Below are positions 32,740-41,586 of a stretch of DNA of 64,000 nucleotides, piece after piece. The stretch's first letter is position 1. The number at the start of each line of letters is the position of its first letter. The position numbers and the translations under genes were made by a program. The notes under the pieces are model-generated. The model was not told the origin of the DNA. It saw nothing but the letters and a program-made list of their open reading frames with translations, and did no database searches. Origin of the DNA: Heliorestis acidaminivorans (lineage in GTDB: Bacteria; Bacillota; Desulfitobacteriia; Heliobacteriales; Heliobacteriaceae); contig NZ_WBXO01000008.1 of assembly GCF_008933955.1 (NCBI RefSeq), positions 62,001 through 126,000 on the forward strand. The letters run 5' to 3'.

Positions 32740-33441
32740 CTAAATTAGATCTTCGACAATTTCTGTTTCTGCATCCATGACTTGTTCATTCTCTTCTCTT
32801 TCATCATTGACAATTGCTGAAATGCCATATCCAACTACGCTTAAATCCCAACCATTTTTAATCGCCTGACGAATTTTCAAGGCAGTATAAACATTAGGTA
32901 CATAGATTTCGATGAACGAAGGTATATTGGCTGCTTCCTTACTTTTAGTACCATCAAGGTTATAAAGCGTCTTGCCATCTTTGTCATAAACGAATCGAAT
33001 TTTTGCACCAGGCAGAATAACTTCTGTTTCGTTATCAGAAACGGCTAAGATGTCTACTTCATCTCCCGGCTTAATGGTCGTACCTGAAGTGATCATGGAA
33101 ACACCAAGTCGCATAATCCTGTATTCTGGTGAAACGATGGGTCCTGATTCTAGTCGTGATTCTCTTACGACTTCATTAGCAGCCAAAGGCATTGTACTAA
33201 CCTTTCCAACAACCTGATCTAAACTTTTCACTGAATCGGTTACCCGTAAACTTTGAGGAATATCTATGACTGTAACCATTGAATTATTGATCACCGTTCC
33301 TGCCTGAACAGGTTTCACTGCAACGACAACAGAATGCCGAATTTCAACGTCTTTAAAACCTTCTGCAGTCAGAGCAAAATACCAACTTACAAAAGCTACC
33401 ACAGTGGCAAGAACTATCCTTACGACCTTTTGTTTTTGCAA
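32740..33441 (-). CDS. cpaB: Tad pilus protein CpaB/RcpC-like (SAF domain)
   Basis: 233 residues. One N-terminal membrane helix precedes a SAF domain (VAVKPVQAGTVINNSMVTVI, PLAANEVVRESRLES) and the following CpaB core (RIMRLGVSMITSGTTIKPGD, EVDILAV). TTG start at 33441 follows GGGAG. In Gram-negatives CpaB works with the secretin; in Gram-positives it is thought to act in the wall zone. First gene of the operon that runs to the stalk-domain gene at 27.3 kb. Confidence 0.88.
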   Translation of the reverse strand: MQKQKVVRIVLATVVAFVSWYFALTAEGFKDVEIRHSVVVAVKPVQAGTVINNSMVTVIDIPQSLRVTDSVKSLDQVVGKVSTMPLAANEVVRESRLESGPIVSPEYRIMRLGVSMITSGTTIKPGDEVDILAVSDNETEVILPGAKIRFVYDKDGKTLYNLDGTKSKEAANIPSFIEIYVPNVYTALKIRQAIKNGWDLSVVGYGISAIVNDEREENEQVMDAETEIVEDLI

Positions 33442-33472
33442 ATACCGCTCCCTACCTTTCTTTATTAGAAAT

Positions 33473-33514
33473 AAAAGGCCGTTTCGAGTTATAGGTACCT
33501 CGAAACGGCCTTTT
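33473..33514. terminator. Strong terminator between pilin and cpaB
   Basis: A perfect 16-bp stem, AAAAGGCCGTTTCGAG with CTCGAAACGGCCTTTT, over a 10-base loop, T-rich at both ends. It lies ~50 bases after the pilin stop and could allow the pilin to be made in excess over downstream genes. Confidence 0.85.
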
Positions 33515-33564
33515 CTCTTTATCCCTGTGAAACTACACTGAAACTAATTTTAACTGCATCCATT

Positions 33565-33765
33565 TTATAGGTCTGAACCTACGCTAAGTCCCGACTCAGC
33601 ATGCTCCTGAATCGCTTCTGCTGTCCCCTGCAATGTATCACTCAAAGTAGAACCTAAAAACCGCAAGCCACCGAATAGCACTAAAACAACAAATACGATA
33701 ATAGCCACTGTCTCAATCGAAGGTCCTCCAACTTTATCTTTGAACCATGCTTTTAAATTACTCAT
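33565..33765 (-). CDS. flp: Flp-like major pilin candidate
   Basis: 66 residues. The N-terminus NLKAWFKDKVGGPSIETVAI leads straight into a hydrophobic helix IIVFVVLVLFGGLRFLG. If the prepilin peptidase cuts between the two Gly of KVGG, the Glu is residue 5 of the mature pilin, as in type IVb Flp pilins. ATG at 33765 follows GGAGG by 11 bases; an earlier in-frame ATG at 33783 overlaps that site. It is the last gene of the type IV secretion operon and is followed by a strong terminator, so pilin and secretion genes are probably co-transcribed. Confidence 0.75.
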   Translation of the reverse strand: MSNLKAWFKDKVGGPSIETVAIIVFVVLVLFGGLRFLGSTLSDTLQGTAEAIQEHAESGLSVGSDL

Positions 33766-33792
33766 TAAAAATAAATCCTCCATTATGTAAAT

Positions 33793-34224
33793 TTAGTTCG
33801 GAATAACGCTCATTGTAGCTCCAACCCAATACCATAAACTGCCTGCTAAAAACAAAGCCAAAAAGCCCATAAAAATAGCACCGATTCCGGCGCCTTTTAC
33901 TTTATCGATACCGAATAACATTCCTACGACCGCTAATATAGTACCTCCAAGTATCCCGAGTACAGCAATGATTCCTGTAACGCCTGTAATTCCAGTGATT
34001 AAAGTACCACCTTTATCCGAAAACTCATTAAAAGCTTCTTCTAAGCTAACAGGTCTATATTGACCGCCTGAAGCCTTTTGTAACATCTGCTCTGTTGTTG
34101 TTAAGTTATCTACCACCTTTGTCTGTACTTCATTTGTTTCAGCATTTGCTGGCAAAAGCAGGCACTGAAATAAAAATAAAAATAAAAAGAGTCTTAGAAA
34201 ACCGATATGCCGAACAACGTTCAC
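33793..34224 (-). CDS. Small exported membrane protein in the secretion operon
   Basis: 143 residues: a signal peptide (FLRLFLFLFLFQCLLLPANA), a ~50-residue polar part, then two hydrophobic segments rich in Gly (TGIIAVLGILGGTILAVVGM and AIFMGFLALFLAGSLWYWVG). No family recognised. The two-helix, Gly-rich form is like VirB2/TrbC pilins or small channel parts. GTG start at 34224 abuts AAAGGGG, so the true start is uncertain. It lies between the VirB1-like gene and the pilin. Confidence 0.6.
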   Translation of the reverse strand: MNVVRHIGFLRLFLFLFLFQCLLLPANAETNEVQTKVVDNLTTTEQMLQKASGGQYRPVSLEEAFNEFSDKGGTLITGITGVTGIIAVLGILGGTILAVVGMLFGIDKVKGAGIGAIFMGFLALFLAGSLWYWVGATMSVIPN

Positions 34225-34236
34225 CCCCTTTCATCG

Positions 34237-36003
34237 TTATGAATTACATCCCTTCATGCCTCGATACGCTCTATGACCAAATAAAAGCTGCTCAGGATCT
34301 TTTAAACCTACACCCGTGCCATTGCGAACTTCTAAATGCAAATGAGGTCCTGTAGAGTAGCCTGTATTACCTAGATAACCAATCACTTGTCCCATGGCTA
34401 CGTTCATCCCCACAGAAACTACTGGACCTGGACTGTCTAAATGAGCATAGATCCAGATATTCCCGTCATGCCCACGAACCCAAACGACGTTACCATAGAC
34501 ATTTTGATTAATACTTCCGTAGTTTCTATGGCCGCTTTCTGTATGAATGACTTCACCACCTACTGCAGCCACAATTGGTGTACCTGTTTCACCTGCAAAA
34601 TCTGTACCACTATGACTACCCGTTGATCTGGTTTCCCCATAACCACTACTAACGACCCAGCATCCCTTTACGGGATGTGTGTATTTTCCATGGCCAAACT
34701 TCTCTTGCCATCGTAGTGAATTTGCTATCTGTAAAACTTTATCGACATATTGATTAGAACGATTGTAGGCAAAAAGAGCTTTTCTCAAAGAAGTTTCATC
34801 ATCACCCCCTAACTCGTAATTTAAGTAATTGGACGCAGCATAAATTGAATCTTTTGGACTAAAAGGATTGGCTACACTGTCACCATCAGCGTCTACGCCA
34901 AACTTCTTCCACGTCGAAGGTAGAAATTGCATTAGTCCTTGGGCGAGCTCCCCCGTGTAATTAGGTGAACCTATGGCTAAAGGATTAAAACTGCTTTCGA
35001 TCTTTGCAATCGCAGCAAGTAAGGCCCAATCTATTATGGGATCTCCCTGTTCATTAAAATGGCTTGCGTACTTTATTGCCGCATCTTTAAACCACTCTAG
35101 ATATACAGGAGGTATTTCTGCCATCCATGTATCACGAATTGTTTGTACATATTGATCTTTCGTAGCAAGCCAATCTAGCCAAGTAGACTGCATACGAACT
35201 CCTTCAGCAGCTTGTAAAGTTAGCTCTCTAGCGACCTCTTTTGCCTCCTGCTCACTTTCTCCGTACCATAAAGACAAGGCTTCATCGAATCGTTTCCAGC
35301 GCGTCTCTGGTAGTTCTTCAATGCGATTCAGCTTATCATAGGTGATCGTGTACTCTCCGACAGTCTCGCTCACTCGTTCGTAATAGTGGGTATATGTAGC
35401 TTTATAGGTATCTGCTCGTTTTAGGAGATATACCGTTTCGATATCACAGCAAGTACTTCCGTCATCTCCACAGGGGTAACAAGTAACAACTGTAGACTTT
35501 TCATAACTAAAGTAAGGTCGTAACACCTTTGCTTTTTGTAACGCTTTTTGATTGAATCCCTGATTGCTTATTTGCATCTCGTAAAGATCGGCAGAGTAGA
35601 CGATTTCCCAGTCAAGGTAGTAGTACTCTTCTAAACTTCCTTGTGAGATAGGTGGCTTCGTTCTCAAGAAACCATCCCTATCTGCATTCCTATTCATTTC
35701 GTCTGTCACATCAAAGTAAAGTTTGGCGATTTCCTTATCATCTTCACCAAGTGTAGTCTTGCTGTAATTTAAATCTCCTGAAGCAACGACAGCATAAACA
35801 CCAAGAAGCAAAAAGATTAGCATCATCATTAAAATAGCTGGTAACCCAAGAAGAGCTACCAGCCACAATAATGCTTTTTTTATAGCCAACCATAGGGCTT
35901 TTGTTGCGACTATCCTTACTTTATTCGCAACTTTGCCTCCTACTAATAAGCCTGATTTTATTAGTTCTTGTGCAACCTGACCTGCTTGTTGTTCATCTTT
36001 CAC
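34237..36003 (-). CDS. VirB1-like bifunctional wall hydrolase: lytic transglycosylase plus M23 peptidase
   Basis: 588 residues. A membrane segment near 35-75 is followed by a ~230-residue linker. Then comes an SLT-type domain (~300-430) with AAIAKIESSFNPLAIGSPN (catalytic Glu) and ELAQGLMQFLPSTWKKFGVD. The C-terminus is an M23 domain with the zinc ligands in GSHSGTDFAGETG (HxxxD) and GPHLHLEVRNG (HxH). Conjugative elements of Gram-positives carry such enzymes (CwlT/VirB1) to open the wall for the channel, usually with an NlpC/P60 domain. Here M23 takes that place. GTG start at 36003 after GGTGGG. Confidence 0.88.
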   Translation of the reverse strand: MKDEQQAGQVAQELIKSGLLVGGKVANKVRIVATKALWLAIKKALLWLVALLGLPAILMMMLIFLLLGVYAVVASGDLNYSKTTLGEDDKEIAKLYFDVTDEMNRNADRDGFLRTKPPISQGSLEEYYYLDWEIVYSADLYEMQISNQGFNQKALQKAKVLRPYFSYEKSTVVTCYPCGDDGSTCCDIETVYLLKRADTYKATYTHYYERVSETVGEYTITYDKLNRIEELPETRWKRFDEALSLWYGESEQEAKEVARELTLQAAEGVRMQSTWLDWLATKDQYVQTIRDTWMAEIPPVYLEWFKDAAIKYASHFNEQGDPIIDWALLAAIAKIESSFNPLAIGSPNYTGELAQGLMQFLPSTWKKFGVDADGDSVANPFSPKDSIYAASNYLNYELGGDDETSLRKALFAYNRSNQYVDKVLQIANSLRWQEKFGHGKYTHPVKGCWVVSSGYGETRSTGSHSGTDFAGETGTPIVAAVGGEVIHTESGHRNYGSINQNVYGNVVWVRGHDGNIWIYAHLDSPGPVVSVGMNVAMGQVIGYLGNTGYSTGPHLHLEVRNGTGVGLKDPEQLLFGHRAYRGMKGCNS

Positions 36004-36014
36004 TGTATTCCCAC

Positions 36015-38057
36015 CTACCGATGACGGTATCCGTCTAATAGATTGGGCGCATTCTGAACAGGCCTGTTGCCACTTCCTCTTTCACCGGAGTTACTTTCTT
36101 GTTTTATGATTGTCTCCTTGTTGTTTTGTCGTTTCTGCTGTCCTGTTCTTTGTTGCGGTTTTGGGTGGTTTTGATGGCTTGAGTTCACAGTTTTTTGAGG
36201 TACAGAGGTAACTGATTGGGAGCTTGCAGGAATATATCTAGACTTATCGACTTTGTGAGTAGGTGGTTCATACTTTTTCTTTTCAATTTTACCGCCTCCA
36301 TGAAAAGTTACAGAGGAAGGCAACCTTGCTTCCATATTGTTAGAAAAAAGTTCATCTTGATTTATCGGTGAAGGCATAGACTGCCTTAGCTCTTGGATCT
36401 CTTGTCCTATCGTTTCAGCTCTTGTGTTGAAATCTGGAACCGCGCTCATGGAAGAATCGTTTTGTGTAGCACCACTTTGACTACCCGAGAAAATTCTCTG
36501 ACCGACTTCCATTGCCTTAGAAACAGGAATTTCTGCAACGCTTCCTGTCCATTGACCCAATCGACCACCCATTTGGGCACCCGATTCAGCCCCTCTTGTG
36601 CTAGATAATCCACCAAGACCAGCGCCTGCTACTGTGCCAAACAACCTTGTTGTAGCCTGCGTAACACTTGCATTTTTATCAAGACCAAGAGCATCCTTAA
36701 AAGCCTCTCCTGTTGTAGGCTTAGGATCTTGAAATAATGTTCCTTGTGAGCCATCACTTGAACCTAGTTCTAAACTTTTGCCCGATACATTTTGACGAAA
36801 ACGATTAGCTACACCAACTGTTGCACCAACAGTTCCACCGATACCACCGCCAACACGAGCACCGGCAGCACCGAAAGTTCTTGCAACCCCACCTGCCATG
36901 GGACCAAGACCTAATCCTATGATGGAACCTACACCTGCACCAACCATTCCACCTACTTTTCCTCCGAAAGTAGCTCCTGTTCCTGCTCCTGAAAACTCAG
37001 TCCCATGTGATGAATCTAAGGAACTCCCATTTTGAGAGAAACTAGAAGTGTTTGTACCAGCCATTCCAAATCGACTTATGGGACTGTAAGAACGAGCATA
37101 GCCACCACTTGCCATTGCACCTACGGCACTAAGTCCACCTGCGCCAATTGCCATGAGCGATGCAAGGCCTGTTGCAGCTCCTAATCCTTTTCGAGGAAAT
37201 ACACCAGCCACTTCCAAAAAGGCAACTGTAAAAGTTCTCATAAATGCTGTAATCAGAAGCAAAGAGGGAATCACGATAAAAACATGCCAGAAAGGAGAGC
37301 CGCTTGCGCTACTGTACATCGCCAGTATAGCGATAGCAGCTGCATGACCCGTACTCATTAAACCGTAACTTAATAGCTCTGTAAGCCAAACAATAAATCC
37401 TTGTCGAGATTCTCCTGCCCAACCGATGGCCGCTAGAGGAGCTAGTACCCACAAGGTAAAGAGCATTAAGTCGCGATTAAAATAGAGGAAGTTCATTATG
37501 ATTCCAAAGACAGTTAGTACTAGATTGGTTAACGCATATAGAAGAGGGCTTTCCGCTTGTAACGTTGCTGCGTTTTCTCCCATCATAGCCGCATAGCTAA
37601 TGGAATCTGAGCCTACATTTTGTAAAAAAACAGCGACAAGGTATTGGTCCAAAGCATGAACGATTTCAAAAATAATACCCCCAAGAAAAAGCAAAACAAT
37701 CGCTAACAGGTGATTAAGAAGCACCTGTTGTATTGTCGCTCTTTCTTGGGGGTTACTTGTTGCTGATGTTGCCAGTTTGCGTCCTTGGTTTGCGAGAGAT
37801 AAAGCAATGATTACTGTAGCAAATGCAGCAAGAGTGGTCACAACTGGCGTAGCCACTGTTTTTACACCGCTTGGAAACCATTCTGGATTTGTCACTAACT
37901 CACCAAGTGTTTTGAAGCCAAACCAAGTTAATGTAAGTGGTGTCGTCACTGCCTCGACTACCCATGCAAGCATTTTTTCGAGCATCGTTGGACCATTTGC
38001 CCATGCTGGCGTTATTACAAAGAAAAAAGCACCTGTTAGTAGGGTGATACTAAGCAA
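36015..38057 (-). CDS. VirB6/TrbL-like polytopic channel protein
   Basis: 680 residues. Residues 1-~350 contain a signal-like N-terminus and about seven membrane segments (TLEWFGFKTLG-like WFGFKTLGELVTNPEWF is typical of TrbL/VirB6-like proteins of Gram-positive elements). The next ~330 are low-complexity, Gly/Ala/Ser-rich, with many GxGxG glycine-zipper repeats, ending in a Gln/Asn/Ser-rich tail. It would form the membrane part of the secretion channel. The TTG start overlaps the virB4 stop by 8 bases; no clear ribosome binding site, so coupling is assumed. Confidence 0.8.
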   Translation of the reverse strand: MLSITLLTGAFFFVITPAWANGPTMLEKMLAWVVEAVTTPLTLTWFGFKTLGELVTNPEWFPSGVKTVATPVVTTLAAFATVIIALSLANQGRKLATSATSNPQERATIQQVLLNHLLAIVLLFLGGIIFEIVHALDQYLVAVFLQNVGSDSISYAAMMGENAATLQAESPLLYALTNLVLTVFGIIMNFLYFNRDLMLFTLWVLAPLAAIGWAGESRQGFIVWLTELLSYGLMSTGHAAAIAILAMYSSASGSPFWHVFIVIPSLLLITAFMRTFTVAFLEVAGVFPRKGLGAATGLASLMAIGAGGLSAVGAMASGGYARSYSPISRFGMAGTNTSSFSQNGSSLDSSHGTEFSGAGTGATFGGKVGGMVGAGVGSIIGLGLGPMAGGVARTFGAAGARVGGGIGGTVGATVGVANRFRQNVSGKSLELGSSDGSQGTLFQDPKPTTGEAFKDALGLDKNASVTQATTRLFGTVAGAGLGGLSSTRGAESGAQMGGRLGQWTGSVAEIPVSKAMEVGQRIFSGSQSGATQNDSSMSAVPDFNTRAETIGQEIQELRQSMPSPINQDELFSNNMEARLPSSVTFHGGGKIEKKKYEPPTHKVDKSRYIPASSQSVTSVPQKTVNSSHQNHPKPQQRTGQQKRQNNKETIIKQESNSGERGSGNRPVQNAPNLLDGYRHR

Positions 38058-39975
38058 TTTGTGGTGTTGTGTTAAAGAACTCCAACTCTTCAGGCGTACA
38101 CACCACCTCTACGGCCAATTTTTCTTTGTCATACTGTAGAAGACCTTCACCTTGACCACAAGATGCAATAAATTCTCTCTCCCCTTCAGTGAGCTTAAAG
38201 ACTTCGCATACAGCATCTATGTCTGTCGGTGACTGCTTCATCAGAAGTCTTGTCATGGCATTGGTTAAGATTGCTTTTCCTTTTGGGTTTTCAACAAATT
38301 CCACAAATGATTGTGAGGCTACCATGAGCGAAATGTTCCATTTACGACCACGCCTTGAAAGAAGCTCTAGAAAAGAAGCCATCTCTTCATATCCCATCAT
38401 GACCCAAGCTTCATCAGCTATAAAGCGTTTTCGTACATGACGATTTCTTTTAATCCATGTTTCCCATGCCCAGGTAGATACGATATACATTGCAAGCGGT
38501 CTTAAAAAACTTTCACCCAAAGGCTTTAAGTTAAAACAAATAACAGGCACATCTTTTAAGTCGATTTGAGAAGGGCCATCAAACATTCCCATAGTGCCTG
38601 TTCGTAAAAAAGGTTTGAGAATCCTCGATAGCCTTATTGCCCCTTCTTTTTGAACGATTCGATTGTAAACGTTAGAAATCGTAGGCATCTCTTTTCTTCG
38701 ATATCCCAAATTGATCTCTTCTGCTTCACTGGACTCAATGGGAATTTCCTCGTAAAGGCTATCTGGTTTTTCGCTAATGCCAAAGTCATCCCTATAAGTT
38801 TCTAAAACGGCTTCTTCTATGATAGCCCTTTCTTCAGCAGAGATAGCCTCACCATGAGTACCCATACACATGATTGTGAGTAGGTCGGCTACCTGAACAA
38901 CCTTTTCCCTTACCCTAACTTCTTCTTCACCTGTATCATCGTCAATATCTACTTCGATCTCTAAGGGGTTCAACATTGCAGGTCTATCAGGATACAAGGG
39001 AATATGAGCACCGCCTATCATAAGAGTTGTGTTTTTGTACTCGCCTTCTACATCGACGATTAAAGAGCGTATTCCTTCAATGGCGCCTCGGTTAATCACT
39101 GCTTTCACGGTCACTGACTTTCCAGCGCCAGCCGTACCGATAAGTACCATGGAATAGTTTTGTCCTTTGAAAGAATCAAAAAAGATCGGCGCTCCTGTGT
39201 GAAAATTTCGTCCTAAGAAAATACCCGAATCATGTGTTAGTTCTGGATTTAGAAAAGGAAAAAGTGATAAGGCTCCACCCATGTTCAGCGTGCGATATAT
39301 GTCCATTACTTCATTTCTACCAAGAAGCAAGGTACTTCGATAAGATTCTGCTTGCCTGAGAAACATAGAGCGTAGTTCCATCCCTCTACCAGCAAGTCGT
39401 TCTTCAAGAATTAGCGATTTTCGGTCAAGGTCTTCCGGTGAATGAGCAGATAAATTGATTAAAATGGTCGTGTGATATAGTTTTTCTCTACCTGTTTGAA
39501 TCGCTTCTCGAAGTTGCCAAAGGTCATCTCTAGTGGCCGTTAGCAAAGATAGGTTATAGATATCACCACGTTTTTCTTCGATGATTCTTTGTGATTCTAA
39601 CTGCGTTATCTGCCTTGTCAATTGCTCTACCGCGCTTTTTCCGTTTACCGGGTACAGGTGAACGGATACATCCACATCACCTAAGCCGTAAACAATTTCT
39701 AAAAATCCAACCTGTACGATTCTAGGTAATTGCGCGATTACAAAGACACGAGAATACCTTTTGGAGCCTACTTGCATGTAGTTCTCTGTTTCTTTGTATC
39801 CATCAGGAGCAACAAGATCCTTAATAGACGGTACCGAGCCTTTAAGGGATTGTCCGAAAACTATTTCTTCTTCGCTTTCTAACGAGAACTGAAGTTCCTC
39901 TTTCGTTTTCGGTTTTGTAAGCTTACTTTTTTGCTGGTTTTGTTTCTTTTCTTTTTTCCTGAACCACTCAAGCAT
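38050..39975 (-). CDS. virB4: VirB4-type secretion ATPase
   Basis: 641 residues from ATG at 39975, which has AGGTGA 8 bases upstream. Walker A is IGTAGAGKSVTVKAV near 275 and Walker B is RFIADEAWVMMGYEE near 505. Between them come SLIVDVEGEYKN and MLNPLEIEVD, and after them SRRGRKWNISLMVASQS and QSPTDIDAVC, all typical of VirB4/TraC of Gram-positive systems. It drives pilus or channel assembly and DNA/protein export. The N-terminal half of many homologues is supplied here by a separate upstream gene, which overlaps it. Confidence 0.93.
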   Translation of the reverse strand: MLEWFRKKEKKQNQQKSKLTKPKTKEELQFSLESEEEIVFGQSLKGSVPSIKDLVAPDGYKETENYMQVGSKRYSRVFVIAQLPRIVQVGFLEIVYGLGDVDVSVHLYPVNGKSAVEQLTRQITQLESQRIIEEKRGDIYNLSLLTATRDDLWQLREAIQTGREKLYHTTILINLSAHSPEDLDRKSLILEERLAGRGMELRSMFLRQAESYRSTLLLGRNEVMDIYRTLNMGGALSLFPFLNPELTHDSGIFLGRNFHTGAPIFFDSFKGQNYSMVLIGTAGAGKSVTVKAVINRGAIEGIRSLIVDVEGEYKNTTLMIGGAHIPLYPDRPAMLNPLEIEVDIDDDTGEEEVRVREKVVQVADLLTIMCMGTHGEAISAEERAIIEEAVLETYRDDFGISEKPDSLYEEIPIESSEAEEINLGYRRKEMPTISNVYNRIVQKEGAIRLSRILKPFLRTGTMGMFDGPSQIDLKDVPVICFNLKPLGESFLRPLAMYIVSTWAWETWIKRNRHVRKRFIADEAWVMMGYEEMASFLELLSRRGRKWNISLMVASQSFVEFVENPKGKAILTNAMTRLLMKQSPTDIDAVCEVFKLTEGEREFIASCGQGEGLLQYDKEKLAVEVVCTPEELEFFNTTPQIA

Positions 39976-39983
39976 GTTTGCTG

Positions 39984-40673
39984 TCACCTACTTTGGTTGT
40001 TACCTTCAACAAGTAAGCTCATGTAACCCAGTTCTTCGGCTTTACTTGGACCAGGCGCATAAGATGCTCTTTCCTTATTTTGAGATACATATAAAACATC
40101 CAAAAGTTCTTGTGTATTCAAGACCTTGCATTTGACTCCCATTCGACTAAGAGCGTCTATGGTCGTCTGAGCAAGCCTGTTCAGCTCTCCATAAGCTTCT
40201 TCAGGCTTTTCGTTTTTCGACGAAACAACTATGTAGTTTTTTCGGATTAAAGTAGACCTTTGGGCTGACCAGTCTTCTAGAAACTTTGCAAGATTATCGG
40301 CATAGCCCTGCAAGACTGCATTGTTTTGTTTTTGTGAATTCCCGCGGATCTGAGTGATTGCCCAGCGCATATCTACTTGACGAGTTTGAATTTGAAACTG
40401 AACATTTCTAGTTAGGCCAGCTATATAGCGGGAAAAGGATTGCTCTATGGCATACTGCTCATTCATGCTGAGCAAAAAATAGTTTATGGAACCACATTCG
40501 ATGGCAGCCCTGTACTCTCCATCACCCAAACAGATTGTGTTATACCGAATGTCTTCAACCCTTAAAAATTCTTGGGCACTCGGCAAAGTTTCTTCTTTCT
40601 CTTTTTTCTGCCTATGTTTTTCGTAGAAAAAAAAGCCGCCAAAGACGGCGGCCAACAAACTAAGTAAGCCCAA
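39984..40673 (-). CDS. TraC/VirB4 N-terminal-domain-like protein
   Basis: 229 residues: one membrane helix (LLSLLAAVFGGFFFYE), then a domain with LRVEDIRYNTICLGDGEYRA, NYFLLSMNEQYAIEQSFSRY and NVQFQIQTRQVDM. This is the pattern of the TraC-like domain often found just after PrgI in Gram-positive secretion operons. It lies between PrgI and VirB4. The start is TTG at 40673 with no good ribosome binding site, so it may be coupled to prgI. It probably binds VirB4 at the membrane. Confidence 0.75.
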   Translation of the reverse strand: MGLLSLLAAVFGGFFFYEKHRQKKEKEETLPSAQEFLRVEDIRYNTICLGDGEYRAAIECGSINYFLLSMNEQYAIEQSFSRYIAGLTRNVQFQIQTRQVDMRWAITQIRGNSQKQNNAVLQGYADNLAKFLEDWSAQRSTLIRKNYIVVSSKNEKPEEAYGELNRLAQTTIDALSRMGVKCKVLNTQELLDVLYVSQNKERASYAPGPSKAEELGYMSLLVEGNNQSR

Positions 40674-40691
40674 TACATAAGTCAGTGAAAA

Positions 40692-41036
40692 TCAGACCCC
40701 TTTTGAATGACCTATTTGTGAGACAAGCCTGTCTTGTCGATAGGGATACTTTCTATCACGATATTGATAAAGCAATCGGAATCTCCAGTATTGATCGGCT
40801 GTCATATCATGCTTTTCGATTCGCCAAAAAGCCATGTATGCTCCAAGTATCGACGGAAGTAATGAGATTAGTACCGCAACAAAAATAAGTTTGGTGAGCT
40901 TTAATAGAATTACTCCTAAAATTGCGCCTGGTACAAATCCAACGAGCAAAAAAGTAAACTGCCGAAGGCTAAGCATACCGCCAATAATCTTATCTTCTCC
41001 CTCTGGTTGCATAGGAAGATGATAGGTCCCCCCCAT
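40692..41036 (-). CDS. prgI: PrgI-family membrane protein (VirB3-like)
   Basis: 114 residues. YHLPMQPEGEDKIIGGMLSL RQ-type start, two close membrane helices and an amphipathic end are typical of PrgI, the Gram-positive VirB3 analogue, which pairs with VirB4. AAGGGGGTGA lies before the ATG. Next gene after the VirB2-like one. Confidence 0.88.
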   Translation of the reverse strand: MGGTYHLPMQPEGEDKIIGGMLSLRQFTFLLVGFVPGAILGVILLKLTKLIFVAVLISLLPSILGAYMAFWRIEKHDMTADQYWRFRLLYQYRDRKYPYRQDRLVSQIGHSKGV

Positions 41037-41047
41037 AGGTCACCCCC

Positions 41048-41377
41048 TTATTGAAAGATTCCAAGTCCAACACTGGTTAAGAACCATGCTCCACCGCAAA
41101 TCGCTGTACCACCCATGGCAACAAGAAAACCAGTCATCAAGTCTGCTCTTTTTTGAGGATTAGAACCTAATGCAGCCATTTTAGCTCCGATAGCAGCCAT
41201 GGCAACAGCACAAACAATTGTTAGGATTGCCATTACCCATTTAACTACATTGAGTATTTTGTTGCCTGCATCATTCAGACTTTGACCTTGAAGACCCTCT
41301 GTAATGCTTGTTGGCGCATTTGCAAAAGCTGTACTAACAATCAGTAGAGTACAAATCGCAGCTCCAACAAATGCCAT
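41048..41377 (-). CDS. VirB2/TrbC-like pilin or channel subunit
   Basis: 109 residues: a hydrophobic signal ending in AFANA, a short polar stretch, then two membrane helices (VVKWVMAILTIVCAVAMAAI and LMTGFLVAMGGTAICGGAWF) separated by a small basic loop KMAALGSNPQKRADL. This is the layout of VirB2/TrbC pilins. ATG at 41377 has AAAGG only two bases away, and the signal then lacks positive charge. The frame extends upstream through IPIKKTKA to a good AAGGGGGT, so a non-standard start (ATA or ATC) near 41400 is possible. First gene of the secretion operon. Confidence 0.75.
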   Translation of the reverse strand: MAFVGAAICTLLIVSTAFANAPTSITEGLQGQSLNDAGNKILNVVKWVMAILTIVCAVAMAAIGAKMAALGSNPQKRADLMTGFLVAMGGTAICGGAWFLTSVGLGIFQ

Positions 41378-41431
41378 AGCCTTTGTTTTTTTGATTGGTA
41401 TGTCACCCCCTTACCCTATGCCTTTAAATGC

Positions 41432-41464
41432 AGAAAACCCACCTTGCAAATCACAAGGTGGGTT
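41432..41464 (-). terminator. Terminator after the RecD2-like gene
   Basis: On the minus strand AACCCACCTTG (41454-41464) pairs with CAAGGTGGGTT (41436-41446), then TTTCTGC. It separates replication/recombination genes from the secretion operon; a promoter for the latter should lie between here and 41400 but I cannot pick one out. Confidence 0.7.
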
Positions 41465-41586
41465 GTTTCTCAAAAAGGGCAGACTTTTATTAGGGGGTCA
41501 AAACGTTACTTGTTTTTAAGACGCTTTTTTAATCTAAAGAATATTTTCTAAACCTATAAAGATCATACTAATAATTAAGCGATAAG

